Shown in pieces: positions 34,664 through 50,863 of a DNA stretch of 64,000 bases. The DNA is taken from NCBI RefSeq assembly GCF_958979055.1, contig NC_084893.1, positions 4,963,071 through 5,027,070 of the forward strand, read 5' to 3'. The stretch comes from Alnus glutinosa. Taxonomy: Eukaryota > Streptophyta > Magnoliopsida > Fagales > Betulaceae. The position numbers were made by a program, and so were the translations under genes. Below the pieces are notes generated by a model. That model was not told the origin of the DNA and ran no database searches. It saw only the letters and a program-made list of their open reading frames with translations. Positions within the stretch are counted from its first letter, which is position 1. Every line of letters starts with the position of its first letter.

Positions 34664-37600
34664 ATGCCAGGCCCAGGGCCGCACCTGATGTACGCCATGG
34701 GCTCGGGCCTGGCCCTCACGTCCGTCACCAACGGCCGCTTCAGCCCCCACCACACGCTCACCTACGCCCTCAACGCCTTCTTCGGCCCCGACATCGGCTC
34801 CTTCTCCGAGTGGCTCGCCACCACCCTTGGCTTCGGCCGAACCTTGGCCTCCGATCTAGCCGATGTCATCCACCACCCCTTTTACTACGTCCTGATTCTT
34901 GGGCTCCCTTTGTGTTTTCTCTACTCTAGGGTCTCCAGGGCTTTGATCCAAAAAGGGGTTCTCGATTCAGTGTCTGGGGTGAGTTAGTCGCTGAGCTTGA
35001 AAGTTTTATGTTTTCGTTGTTTGGTTGCTGAGAAAGTGTGGGAATAGGAAGGAAATTGAGTTTTGAATTCTGGGTTATTGAATGCGTGGCAAATCTGAAT
35101 TAGGTTTTTGAATTCAGTAACTGGGATGTGTTATGGTGATTTTAAGTTAAGGGATTTGGGTTTTAATGACTTAATTTGATTGATTCTTTTTTGAGCATTA
35201 CGTGGGAATTGCAAAGCTAGACTCCCAATTTGAATGATAGTGTCAGTACAAAGCACAAAAACAAAAAGAGATTTTTTTTTTTGTTTGTTTATGGAGAAAA
35301 AATAACTCAGATGGTTGTATTGGTCGGATTCAGTTTTGGATGCTTCTCGGTGGATAGAGATCTGGATCTTAATCCCTTCTCGGTAAAGGGTTGTCTCAAA
35401 TGCAATCATTTGCCAACCTATTACATTTTCATATTTAACGCATTGACGAGTTTGTTGTCTTCATGCACTTACTGCATTAATTGGAAACAGTTGTGGGTAA
35501 TAAGCGGTTTGCAATCCTAGTTGTTGGAAGTGGCGTCGGGTGATTAGTTTTGTAAGGTGTGCTGGTGCTAGATGTAGTAATATAATTAGTTTTGTAAGGT
35601 GTCGGGCTTTTATGCTGCAGGTGCCACTTACTAAGAAGCAATGCTTATTGTTGGTCTCGGCAGGTTCTTTAACGCACTTTTTCCTGGACCACTTGTTCGA
35701 GGTATGTAGAGCTCATATGTTATGTTGCTGGCTGTAATTATTTGTTTGGTTTTATGTCTTTTTCAGTTATTTTTTTCTGTTACTTTACTGAAAGCAATGT
35801 TGGTGACTTTGTTCTGGAAGGTTAAGCTATTTGTAGTTAAATAAGCCTCAAGGACAATGAAGCATGAAAGGCTTTCAGAGACATAATACTGTGGCAATGG
35901 CTTCTATTTGTAATGCAGTTATAGTGTTTTGTTCAACTAACTCGTTGGTAAGGTTTAGGAGAAGAAAATGTGCTGAATGTATTGTGAGAAAGTGTTCTGC
36001 TCTGTATATGTGAAAACTAAGGATGCATTCATTTTCGCTCATCTTACAATATTTAAAGGTTGTAGGATGGGAGCAGGTTGGAAGAAAATAGTTGAGCAAA
36101 ATTCAGTACATGAAAAAGAAAGTATTGGATAATCACTTGTTTCATGTAGAGATTGATGATTCGACCTTTCTCATAACATAGGCAATTTGTGGAAATATTT
36201 GGGGAGAAGGTGTGAGCCGTCTTCTTTATTCTTATTGAGTTATTACAAAAATGACATGGTTCTGGAAGCGCTAATGTGCTAATTTTTATAACAGTAGACA
36301 ACAGTAAGTTTGTGGGCTTATTGAAGGATATGTAAGATGGAACTTCAGTTTGCATAGATCAATTGCATAATGGAGAAAGTAAGTTTACCTTTTAGAGAAC
36401 GCTTGATGACATGAATTATTGGGCACATGCAAAAATTGTTTCCATGGATATGCTATTTGCTAGCAGTGCAATAGTGATATGAACGGGCCATATCTAGCGA
36501 TCTGGGGCGAGAATCACATCCAAAAGACATGGTGAGACAATTTAGATTAAGGTAGTTTTGATGTGAACAGGATTAATACTTCTTGTGTGGAAGGTGATTA
36601 TAGTAAGTTGAGGAGTAATGTGTTTGTGCATTAATGGAGATTAGATACCCAAGAGCAAGCTTTGCTTTTCTTGTCTTAGACCTTTGCAAGGGGATAAAAG
36701 TTGAAGTAGAGTAGCCACAGTACTTGCTTTTACTTGTTTGATTGACATGCATGGCCATTACGACCAGCCATACTTGATGGCACGGATTGGAAAGCAATTC
36801 ACCAACATGTTCATGAAGGGAGCATAAAAATGTTCATTGGATGAATGACATGATTAAATTGGATAAGATTGTTATTAGTTGCATTTCTGAGAAGTTAGAA
36901 GCAGCCCTACTGGAGAGTAATATGGATGGTAGTTCTCCTAAATTGGTTGAGTTCATTCTGCTTAGGTTTAAGTTGAACTGCTGCTAACGCAGGGGTCAGG
37001 CAAGGAAACATAGGCTAAGGTAACTGGAAAGTCTATGATGACTTATGATTTAGAAAATAAAACCCTCAATATAGAGTCATTGTGAAATATAGTTATGTAA
37101 AATGAATTCAATTTTTTTATTTTTTATTTTTTTTATGAATATAAACCGAACTGAATTCAATTAGCTGGGGTGAGCTGCTAGTATGCTGTGTTTGCTTGAA
37201 TTGGATTTGCTCAAGCCATATTGAGGGGTTGGTGCGTTTACTAAATATTTAGTATAAAATTTGCAGAAAATTTCCATCCTTTAGCCTTTAAACTCAAGAA
37301 AGCATTATGGTAGCTGATTTTGTTTAATGCTTAAAGCTCCCAATCCTTACAATGTATAGCTTGATTTTTTTCAATGCATTATTGTCCTGTATAATACTGG
37401 CAAAATCTATACAAAAGTCTCATATAAAAAATTGAAACTTTGACATTTTAGTCACCCTTGTCAGTGGTTTGCTGGCTAGTAAAACATGGGGCTACCCAAA
37501 GATTATGAGCACCACACAGTAATTGTTGCCGCAGGAAGCAAACTCATGTTTGTTGTTCTTATAGAATTTCCTTTTCATGCCTATCAAAAGAAAGAACCTT

Positions 37601-38232
37601 GTTTATTTTTCTTTTCTTGTTCTTTGGATGCCACAATTTTATATGTATTTGTAGTTAGTGGTGATGTGTAGTTCAAATTGATGGACTCATGGACCATATA
37701 TTATGTTCTAAATGTTTAGGAAAATGGGCATTCAACGATGTATAGTTGGATATTGAGCACTGGTTGGTGGGAGAGCCGAGCACCTATCAATCCAGATGCC
37801 GTTGTTGTAGTCGGCTTCTTATGCATTTGCTTAATTGGTGGCTTTATTTACATCAACAGGTGTTTTTCTTTTTCCATTTTGTTTTTGTTTTGTTGGGATA
37901 CTGCATCCTAAATTTTGTTTAATATTCCTGGCACGGGTGTAATTCTCGGCATAATCATATTGCTGATTTGTTCGGTGTGCAGAATGAAGTCCTTAAAGTC
38001 CACCAGAAAACAATCATATCAATCAATGAAACTTATACTGATCATAGCAAGCCTGTACTGCTTATGGTGTGCTAGTCAATTATACTGGGCAAATCCTCGT
38101 CGGCCAGCAGTTGGTGAAGAGGCTGACCTTGGAGTTCTTGTCTTTTTAGCCACTTACTTTTTTCTCCCTCACTGTTTGTGTATTTTGTCCATGTACCCTA
38201 AAGATCTTGAAAAAGAACAACTTCCCCTTTAA
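34664..38232 (+). CDS. Multipass membrane protein with metal-dependent-hydrolase-like His/Asp pattern
   Basis: Four exons: 34664-34978, 35621-35701, 37720-37859 and 37983-38232, all GT-AG and in phase, 261 aa. I chose the ATG at 34664 because MPGPGPHLMYAMGSG is how I recall plant homologues beginning; an upstream in-frame ATG at 34574 would add 30 residues. Seen: exon 1 is strongly GC-rich; hydrophobic segments at about 73-88, 112-127, 158-177 and 195-212, and another near 233-250. His and Asp residues are placed as H7, PDIGS (42-46), HHP (70-72) and THFFLDH (123-129). That spacing resembles YdjM/DUF457 membrane-bound metal-dependent hydrolases (H..G, PDxD, H.....H, GxxxHxxxD). I infer, but cannot show, that relationship. 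The plant family has no function known to me. Confidence 0.85.
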
Positions 38233-39398
38233 TGCTATTTACATATGCCAACCTAATTTAGTTGGACAAATGCCTCGAGCCCAGGCAGCACTAAGATTCA
38301 GGTTTGTGAAATCTGTCATAAATCAAGAAGCATCAGCTCCTTTACTCAATTGAAAGGATCTTCATTGATTTGTTAAGTTCTCTCAAACCTGTATCATTAT
38401 ATTGTTCTGTTGAAAGATGATAGATCTGTTGTAATTTCAAAACAACATATACTTGGATTATAAATTGTAAGCCATTTTGATTAAACCTTGATTAGAGAAA
38501 TTGTTTGAGGACATACCTTTTTATTTTAGTGTATATATATATTTTTTATAAATTAGATAAGCGACTTGGAGTTGGGAGCTACTCATCTTAATTGCTCTTG
38601 ATTTATTGGAAAAGGTAGGGTATAGGGCATCTTCATTCTTCTGGGGGCATTTATCTAATATAAGCAAAATTAAGATACAAATTCTATTGTTGAACAAGGC
38701 TAACAAGTTTGGCTGTAAAGGCTTTTTCACACAACACAGACATTGAATTCCTTAGCTCTTGTTCCTTGCAATGCTTCAACTAAACTGTAGAATTATTTGA
38801 CCATCTTTCATGCATATGAACTAAGAGCTTACAAGCACTCTTGATTTGTTCAGGTTGTCAGTTTGGCAACCTTGTGCAATCTATGTACATGCCCTGCTCG
38901 TTTGCAGTTGTTTCGAGCATCCTTTGATGCCTGCCATTAGAAGAGTAATGGCCATCTAATGTTTACAGCATTATCAAGTACATGGTTTATTTCTACATCG
39001 AAACTTTATTAATTCTTCGATCAAGTACAAGGACGATTTCAATGAAAATATGACCAACTTGTGCTCTATATAATTTCTGATTACAATTTTTTCACTCTCT
39101 TGTAATTTTCATCGAAAACCTTCACCCTTTGGGTTTTTGTTAAGAGTTTCAACACCCAAGGTTTAATTGAAGTTTTTTTTTTTTGTCCACAAGAAAAGAA
39201 ATTAACATAGAATTTCTATAACTGAGTAATTGACCAAACATTCAAAGAAATAATCAAGATAGAAATTTGGAAAAACAATTATGAAAGAAAGGTAGAAATA
39301 TTTGCTACTCAAGTAGGAAAAGGGAAAAATGATATTAATGAACATTATAATTATAATTTATTGGGAGGGTTGTGAGGATGAAGAGTAGAATATGAAGC
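38233..39398. other. Spacer after the membrane-protein gene
   Basis: Contains the probable 3' UTR of the plus-strand gene and then AT-rich sequence. No gene is seen. Confidence 0.45.
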
Positions 39399-39525
39399 CT
39401 TCTTTGGGTATGGAATTGAGCATAGCAGGAGGTGAGTGAGCATCTCTTTGGTAAGCAAACTCATCCCTCTCTGTGAGTTGGAGAGACCCATTCAAGATAA
39501 TTAACAACCTTGCGCCATCTGTTGA
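39399..39525 (-). pseudogene. Decayed aminopropyltransferase exon fragment
   Basis: Read on the minus strand, this resembles exon 3 of the spermidine-synthase-like gene (43723-43601). It retains LQLTERDEFAYQ and, in a shifted frame, the region matching [11 protein letters not shown]. It is 127 bp against 123 bp in the intact exon, so it is frameshifted. It lies 1.2 kb beyond the 3' end of that gene on the same strand, consistent with the remains of a tandem duplicate. I could not find other exons of the copy. Confidence 0.8.
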
Positions 39526-40118
39526 CAACTACAACCAAAACAACACAATACAATTACATCTTCGTAGCAATAAGGCTAAGGGTTAATCTAAAATTCATTC
39601 ATGTGCTTTTGATGTTCATCAACTTAGTAATTGGGTTTTCAAAGTGATAAAATTGGTTATTGAGCTTAATTTCTGCAATACAAAATATACGCTGGTAAAG
39701 ACAAGACAAATGTTGGGATATGTATGTAGTCCTAGCGCTAGCGTTTGGTGTTAATGTTGGCTGAAGTCTTGGACGTGGTTTGGAAGGAGCGCTGGTGAAG
39801 CAATTCTTGAGGACTTCGTTCTTGAGAACGCCAGCCTCCTCTATTTGATGCTAGCTTTTCAAACAAAAGTGAAAGTAGCTTTATTTAGAAAGTTTTCTCG
39901 TAGTCAACTATTATGACAAATTATAATGTTATTACTCTTTCCATTGAACAAAAGACAGAGATTTTTATTAGAATAAATGAGGGCTCACATCACACACCAT
40001 TTTGATTGGTTGGTTTACTTACTGAGCTGTGAACTCATATTTTTTACCTGTAAAATGTTATCTTATTTGTAAATACTAATGATGCAGCAGATCGATGATA
40101 GGTCATGACAGATGGCAG

Positions 40119-40236
40119 ACATGGTCCCTATAGTACTTTGAGTGTACAGTCTCGAATCCAACCTAGAATAGTGTCATACATGGTCCCTAAAGTATTTTGA
40201 GTGTACAGTCTTGAATTCAACCTAGAATAGTGCCAT
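40119..40236. repeat. Tandem duplication, two 59-bp units
   Basis: Units 40119-40177 and 40178-40236 share ACATGGTCCCTA.AGTA.TTTGAGTGTACAGTCT and CAACCTAGAATAGTG. They differ at a handful of positions. Confidence 0.9.
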
Positions 40237-40717
40237 GATGTGACAACATGGTTAGTTGAACGACATAAATGCTTTTTGATTATGTAATTGTACTGACAGA
40301 TATTACCAAATTCCAAGTGGGTTTAGTGAGAAAGCTTGAAAGCTCAAGCAATGCACTTTTTTTTTTTTTTTTTTTTAGAGCTGTTGCTTTAAATTCTTAA
40401 TTAAGCAGAAAAATTGAAGTTTAAAAAGGAAAAAAAGAAAAGGAAAACGTACCCATCATGCTATAATTGCTTAGCGAAATAATGTTTACATAATTAATTC
40501 GCCTAGTGGTCAACATGGATTAATGCGTATAGTGTGAATTAAGTTGCTTTTTTTGAAGCCAACAAAAATGATTTTTACTAGCAAATTAACCTAACTTTTA
40601 ACAATACAATCAAAACACAATTATGAAGTATAAGTTTGGTGAGATTATTGTCGGGGTGTGCGCAAAACATGGCAAACAATGGTATTCAAATTGCATCAAA
40701 ATTCGATCAGCTTATGA

Positions 40718-45028
<4,311 letters not shown>

Positions 45029-45095
45029 TTCTATTGAGGTCGATCGTTAGCACCAGCTTCCTTTTGGTATTTGCCACCTCACTCCAGCGGTTTGT

Positions 45096-45104
45096 CTTTT
45101 TATA
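45096..45104 (-). promoter_or_regulatory. TATA box of the aminopropyltransferase gene
   Basis: TATAAAAAG on the minus strand, 68-76 bp before the ATG at 45028. This predicts a leader of about 40 nt. Confidence 0.6.
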
Positions 45105-45931
45105 TGACATCTGGATTCTAAATGTGTGCAAACTGTCATTTTATATATATGTGGATGCTTTGTCGACTTAAAATGTGTCACTTGGATTCTGAGTGATCAC
45201 TATATATATATATATATATATGATGATCATATGGATTCGACAATCCATTCAAAATTGAGAGACCAACAAGAAGTTTATGTGAAATCATAAAAAATTAAGT
45301 AATAAAATTCCAAGTGCATTGAATTTCAAGTACACTAATCATGGAATGCCAACGGTACACAATCAATAACAAGGATCGGGTTCTTACCAAGCATTATTAA
45401 TCTCTGTTCTATTTTAATTCTTGCATTTTTCATTTAATAATGAAATATTATTCAATAATTATCTTGAGTTTGAAATGATATTCTAAGGCAAATTATTCTC
45501 TTTTTGTACGAAAAGAAAAGAAATATAGTGCATGACAAAAGGAAAGGGAATGGTCAACAAAATAATAAAAAAATGGAGTTGGAGGGAAAGGACGAAATAA
45601 GAGAAGACAAAATTGAAGAAAAGAAGAGCAAAAGAAAGCAAAGCATGGCCCACAAGAAGACTTCCCTCCTTGTTTTTGCAGCAAACTGGCCGGGTGATTA
45701 ATTCACAACTGAGAAGTTCACGTGAGCAAGCCAATGTGGTTCAATAAGGAAGAAGAAATGAAAGGCACCGCAAATTGTACAACTGGGGCCAATTCGCAGC
45801 TGCAGCCATGAAGCGCAGAGAAAAGGCAAATGAAAAAAAAAGGGCGCCAAACTGCAGCACATAGAAAGAAAAAAAGCGGTGGAAAAATTCCTTTCTTCAT
45901 ATAGAAGAAATGTCAACAATTTTGGCTATTT
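45105..45931. other. Upstream spacer of the aminopropyltransferase gene
   Basis: AT-rich promoter-side sequence with an AT run at about 45199-45221 and a purine-rich stretch at 45560-45640. No gene is supported. Confidence 0.4.
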
Positions 45932-45936
45932 AAGCC

Positions 45937-46664
45937 TATTGGGAATAATCTCAGTCAGATCGGCCTATTGTTAGAAGTATGGGCCTTCGGGTAAATATCA
46001 GCCCGAAAAGGAGAGACAACAGAACTCCAAAAAAAGTCTTATCTCGAAAGGCAGGTATTAAGTAGCTAAGATGTATAATACCGAGAGGTAGATACCGAGC
46101 AGCTATTCTCAAGAATACAAGGCATTAGGTATAATTAGATTAGGTCCCGGGTATACATAGATCCTGGGACCGAGATTCGAGTTAGCCAGCCAAGGCCCGG
46201 GATAAGCTAGTCCTAGAAAATCAGGAATCAACCGCATCCTAGGAATTCCGGATGTGAATCCTACGAACTAAGGCAGATGTTATGGCTCAGAAATCGTTCC
46301 CAACCCCTGAAAATCCGGGATTGAAGATAAGTCCCGGATTTTCAAGAAAAGATCTCACTTGGAGGATAAGAATGAAGGAATCCCGAGAGATTCGAAGAGG
46401 AGATTGTGAATTCCGAGAGATCCGGGATCCTCGGCATTCTCCAACCGCATTAGAAAGCCTATAAATAGGCACAAGCTCTAGGTATAAAAAAAGACTGAAT
46501 TTTGGCAATTAGGCAGACTCTTTTGAGTAGAAGCTAACTTAAGCATTGGAGAGGACCCTTAGAAGGGTCCTTTAGGTTTGCTCATTTTGCAGAATTCTTG
46601 GAAAAAGCCCGAAGAATCTAGAAGGAAGAGTTGTGTTCATACCATACCGGAAACTGTATTGACA
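45937..46664 (+). mobile_element. Solo LTR (family A), plus orientation
   Basis: 728 bp flanked by an exact 5-bp duplication AAGCC (45932-45936 and 46665-46669). It starts TATTGGGAATAA (an altered TG) and ends ..GTATTGACA. A promoter-like CTATAAATAGG is at 46459-46469. The sequence aligns along its length with the reverse complement of 53719-54394 (GGAATAAT..CAGTCA, CCGAG.GATA, AGCTATTC..GAATACA, AGCCAGCCAAGG, CTATAAATAGG, CCGGAAACTGTA). No internal retroelement region is attached, so it is a solo LTR left by recombination. Superfamily cannot be told from an LTR alone. Confidence 0.88.
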
Positions 46665-46669
46665 AAGCC

Positions 46670-47984
46670 TCTCTTCAGACGCAGTAGGGGGACTTTTTAA
46701 TTTTTTTTCCAATTCTATCTCGCACAGGGAAGCACGGTAAAAAGATTTTTCCATTTTTTGTTCAGCTACTCTCTCTAGCTAGCACAGGGGACGGGCAGAA
46801 GGAGGACAAGGGAGAAGAAGAGGGAACAAAGGCTTTATTGCAAGTTCTTTTTCTTTTTTTTTTTTCTTGTCTTTTTTATTTGTACTTTGTTATGTATTTT
46901 AATACTGTGGCTAAATCTCTAACTAAGGCTAGGGGTGAAGCTTAATAATTTTTTTTTATGTGTTCTTGAGACTCTTTTATTGATGTTTTTCATAAATTAA
47001 TGATTGAATATTGGAAATAATTTTTATTTGAAAGTAATTTTATGTGACAAGTTTATTTTGATTCATAATGATTTTAATTTTTTTTATATCAAATGCTTAA
47101 TTTGTTTGATTTGTTATGATTAATTCGAAAATATATTGAATGCTTAATTTATTGTAATATGTTATTAAAACCAAATTTTTTACCAACCCAAAAACCCGGC
47201 CAGGTTCATTCTAGATTCTATAATTAACATCCTATAAGTCCACAAAAGCCATGTGATCATCATCATCTTTGAGCCCATCTGAAGCAGAATATATCTGCAA
47301 TATAATAAGTATCAATGGTGTATCAGAACCCAACCCAATATGAAACTACCATTCAAAACATCAAAACGAAAACTACCATTCAAACTCATCAGTGATTCAA
47401 GCATTCCCACTGCATATAAAACAAAATCAATTCAACTTGATCATTCATATTCCAAAGAATCAGAATTGAAAGGAATAAGCCTTGCAGGAGCAAAACAACT
47501 TGCTATCGAAAAAGGTAAAATCTGGTCCATGATTATAATATTTCATAGTTGGAGTCACTTCGATCTATAAAAACTACCTCATGTTTATATACAATTTTTA
47601 TTTATATATTTTTATATATGACAAGTAGATCAAGGAAATTAAATGATCGAGAAGGCAGTGGCCGAGCATGCACACCTAGAGCAACCAAGCATAGACCTCC
47701 CCACTACAACAGCCTCAACCATGCACCGAATTCCTACTCTAAGTACTATTGGGTACTCTCTCTCTCTCTCTCTCTAAATCACATTTTTCACATTTTTGTG
47801 AACATGTGTGTTGATAAATGTTACATTTATATGTTACTATGATGAGATGACAATTGCTCCACCGCGACTGTAATTTCAAAATTGAAGTATTTCGATCACG
47901 ACTGCACCTTCTTGTGCCAACATACATTTTTCAGGCCATAAGGCTCGTTATTGGATATAGTTCAATCCAAGTGCCAAAAAAGCC
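46670..47984. other. Gene-free stretch after the first solo LTR
   Basis: AT-rich, with T runs at 46850-46866, a CT run near 47756-47775 and no supported gene. A short open frame at 47340-47570 has no recognisable domain. Confidence 0.45.
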
Positions 47985-48428
47985 AGCCCCTAGACAGTAT
48001 CTTTCTTTTTATTTTATTTTATTTTATTATTATTATTATTTTTTTTTCTATAGATACATCAGAAACAATTACAAGACAAAATAAAAAACACAAATACAAA
48101 AGGGCTTGGGCAACCCAAAATATAAACTATGAAGGAAAGTACGCGGGGGCAATGCTTCCGAAGATGCGGGTCCATTGGCTCGAGGCACTGATGCCACAAA
48201 GCCAGGGTCACCATTGAAGGTGATTTTAAATGTGTATTGAGTCAAAAGGACCCAAACACCCAAACAGGGGTAAACAAGGTGAAAGGGGTACAACAAAAAA
48301 GCCCATAAAAACATACAAACAAACACAAACACAAAAACAGCAGCAGCAAAGATGGTGGAGCTGGCGGTGTGGGAGCCATCCCAGGAGGCGCGTGAGAACC
48401 ACGCGCCGCCTAGCCCCTAGACAGTATC
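47985..48428 (-). mobile_element. Non-LTR retroinsertion (truncated LINE or SINE-like), 410 bp
   Basis: AGCCCCTAGACAGTATC occurs at 47985-48001 and exactly again at 48412-48428 (17-bp target-site duplication). The 410 bp between, read on the minus strand, starts GGCGGCGCGTGGTTCTCACG and ends in A-rich (ATA/AAAAT) repeats. No reverse transcriptase frame is left. Truncated LINE and SINE cannot be separated here. Confidence 0.88.
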
Positions 48429-50740
48429 CGCTTCTACTTAATTGGCGCATCTCGATCTGGCCACCTTAACCGTGCTCAGCTATAAGTCTAATGAACATAG
48501 TAACAATTGACCCATTTATGAAAGTTATCCCAAACAAACAAGGACAAGCTCAAAATATATAGAGCAGATCACCAATCAAACATGCACAAACTTCCTTGTT
48601 CAATAAAGCATCCTTACTAGGGCTGGGACAAGACAATGCCCCTTTTCTCTCTTGCACGCTTTTGTCTCCCTTCCCTTGAACAAAACACTGAATTTGACCA
48701 ACTCTAACAATCAAGAAAGGGTTTACATTCACCTAAAATTTAAATAATTTTACTAGACAATTAAGGAAGTTTTATCATTCCCTGAACCATCTAAAACAAG
48801 GTTCTATCCAAATTAATCAATTCAACTATATATCAGGATGACGAAATTGGTGAAAGGGGGGCGTAAGGATGAGTAAAAAAAGGCTTCCATGCACATACAA
48901 ATTGGCTGAGGTGTCAAAAATTTATTGCATACAAACTGTCATCGATCGAACATTCAATCCCACCTTGATTGTTTGTTAGGGTAAATTGGTATCAGGCGTT
49001 CGATCCCACATCGATCATTTGATCCATGTTGAAAATTCAGAAGTCCAAAAATTTCACTCTCCTACTTGAAACTAACCCTAACATTCTTATATTATAATTA
49101 TAGCACAATTAACCATAATTAAAGATCGTGGTAGTGTGGATTAACAGGAGATTATTGCATCTGTCTCTACTCCAAACTCATCTCTTGGAGTTCACAAAAA
49201 TTGGCCACTGTGTCTCGGTCAAACACCGAGACAAAATATTGTGCGTTAGCCAACACCACTTCTAAACTTCAATGGATTCAGTCATGTGACTTCTAATGGA
49301 ATTGGGGATTTTTGTCACCATTCCACCTACGTTGTGGTGTGATAATCTTAGTGTCACTTAACTTATAACTAACCCCATGTTTCATGCACGAACGAAGCAT
49401 ATCGAAATTGACTTTGATTTTATATGTGATAAGGTAGCTTCTAAGAATCTACTTGGAGCGCCTAAGCTTTCAAAATAAGCCGTTAAGTGTAATATCTAAA
49501 ATTACACGTAACACTACTACATAAAATAGTCGTAAGTGTATAATTGTACCAGAGCATCTAATTAAAAATCACATGTTATATATATATATATCAACAATTA
49601 AGAACTTAGTTTACCAAAATTGCCATAGTCAGGAAGCTACATCTTTTACAAGGTTATTAACAATATACTGTAGATCAGAAGTTGCCATAAGTGGTATACT
49701 AAAATACACACCTCTAATACTACAAGTATTTTCACTATTGACTGCAAGTACGCGAGTCTTTCTAAAAACCGAGGCTTCCAGTTAGCCTCTCTCATCATAG
49801 ATTAGACACTCAAACATGTTCGTGTCGTTTTCTTCCTCCTCCTCAACCGTATCTATAAAAGTTATAGGTGGAAGAGTGAGTCCATGGCTCAGCAAGTTCA
49901 AGCAAACTGACCATTTATAATATGAGTCATCAGTTGTTTATAAAATATCTTATCACTAGTGTTTACTAGACATCCACGTATGCAGGGTTTTTACAAAATT
50001 GTTTTCAATAAAAGTGTGGCTAAATAGTAAATCATGTGATAGACAATTTGATACATAGTAATAAAATATAAAGATATTTCTTTGCATTTTCTTACTACAT
50101 AATTAACTCTACATTTTATAATATGAAACAGTAAAACAGTTCATAGCATGATAAGTAAAACATCAATTAAATCATCATACTTTAAGCACAAAGCATTGCA
50201 GAATATAACATAACATATCATTTCGTCATATCAATAAGTGAATTTATACTCACACTTATCTTCTGAAATTTGCCAAGTGCTGGCCCACTTAACCGCAAGG
50301 TTGCTAATAATTTATCTCTTTTATAACTTTGAAGTGTTAGGTGTATAATCCTCACTTAACCGTTGGGCCTTTGCATACATTCATACATAATTTCCATATA
50401 ATATTATCATTTTCGCAAATCACATTTTTTCTTCCAAAACTCAATCACTTTTCATAAATCATATAATTTGAAAACACATTTCCATTCAACACATATGTAA
50501 AATATCTCAAAATATATTCATGTATGTAATCAAAATAATAGGGCTCAAGAATACATATATAACATTCTTTTATAAAATAATACGGGGTCAGTAAGTTAGA
50601 ACTTACCGTTTAAGTTTATACTATTTAAATGATTTTCTGTGTTTTCGCACGTATGCTTTTTGCATTAATATTGTAATTTCATATTAGCCCATATTCTTTA
50701 TTTCTCATTCCTAAATCCTAAACCTTGTTTAAATCCTAAA

Positions 50741-50863
50741 AATTTGGGCAGCATAAAGCCATATTTACAATGTCATAATATAATTTGGGCATCATAATAC
50801 CATATTTAAATATCTTAATATTATTTGTGTATCATAACGACATATCTAAAATGTCATAGACTC
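50741..50863. repeat. Three degenerate units of about 41 bp
   Basis: Units start near 50741, 50782 and 50823. Each follows the pattern ATTTGGGCATCATAA.GCCATAT plus an AT-rich half. Confidence 0.55.

Noticed and set aside
34522-34929. Alternative frame over the first exon of the membrane protein
   Set aside because: The frame starting at 34664 continues in phase through three further exons; the other does not.
47340-47570. 76-residue open frame (KLPFK repeats)
   Set aside because: The short duplicated KLPFK phrase comes from a local repeat; no domain or gene context.
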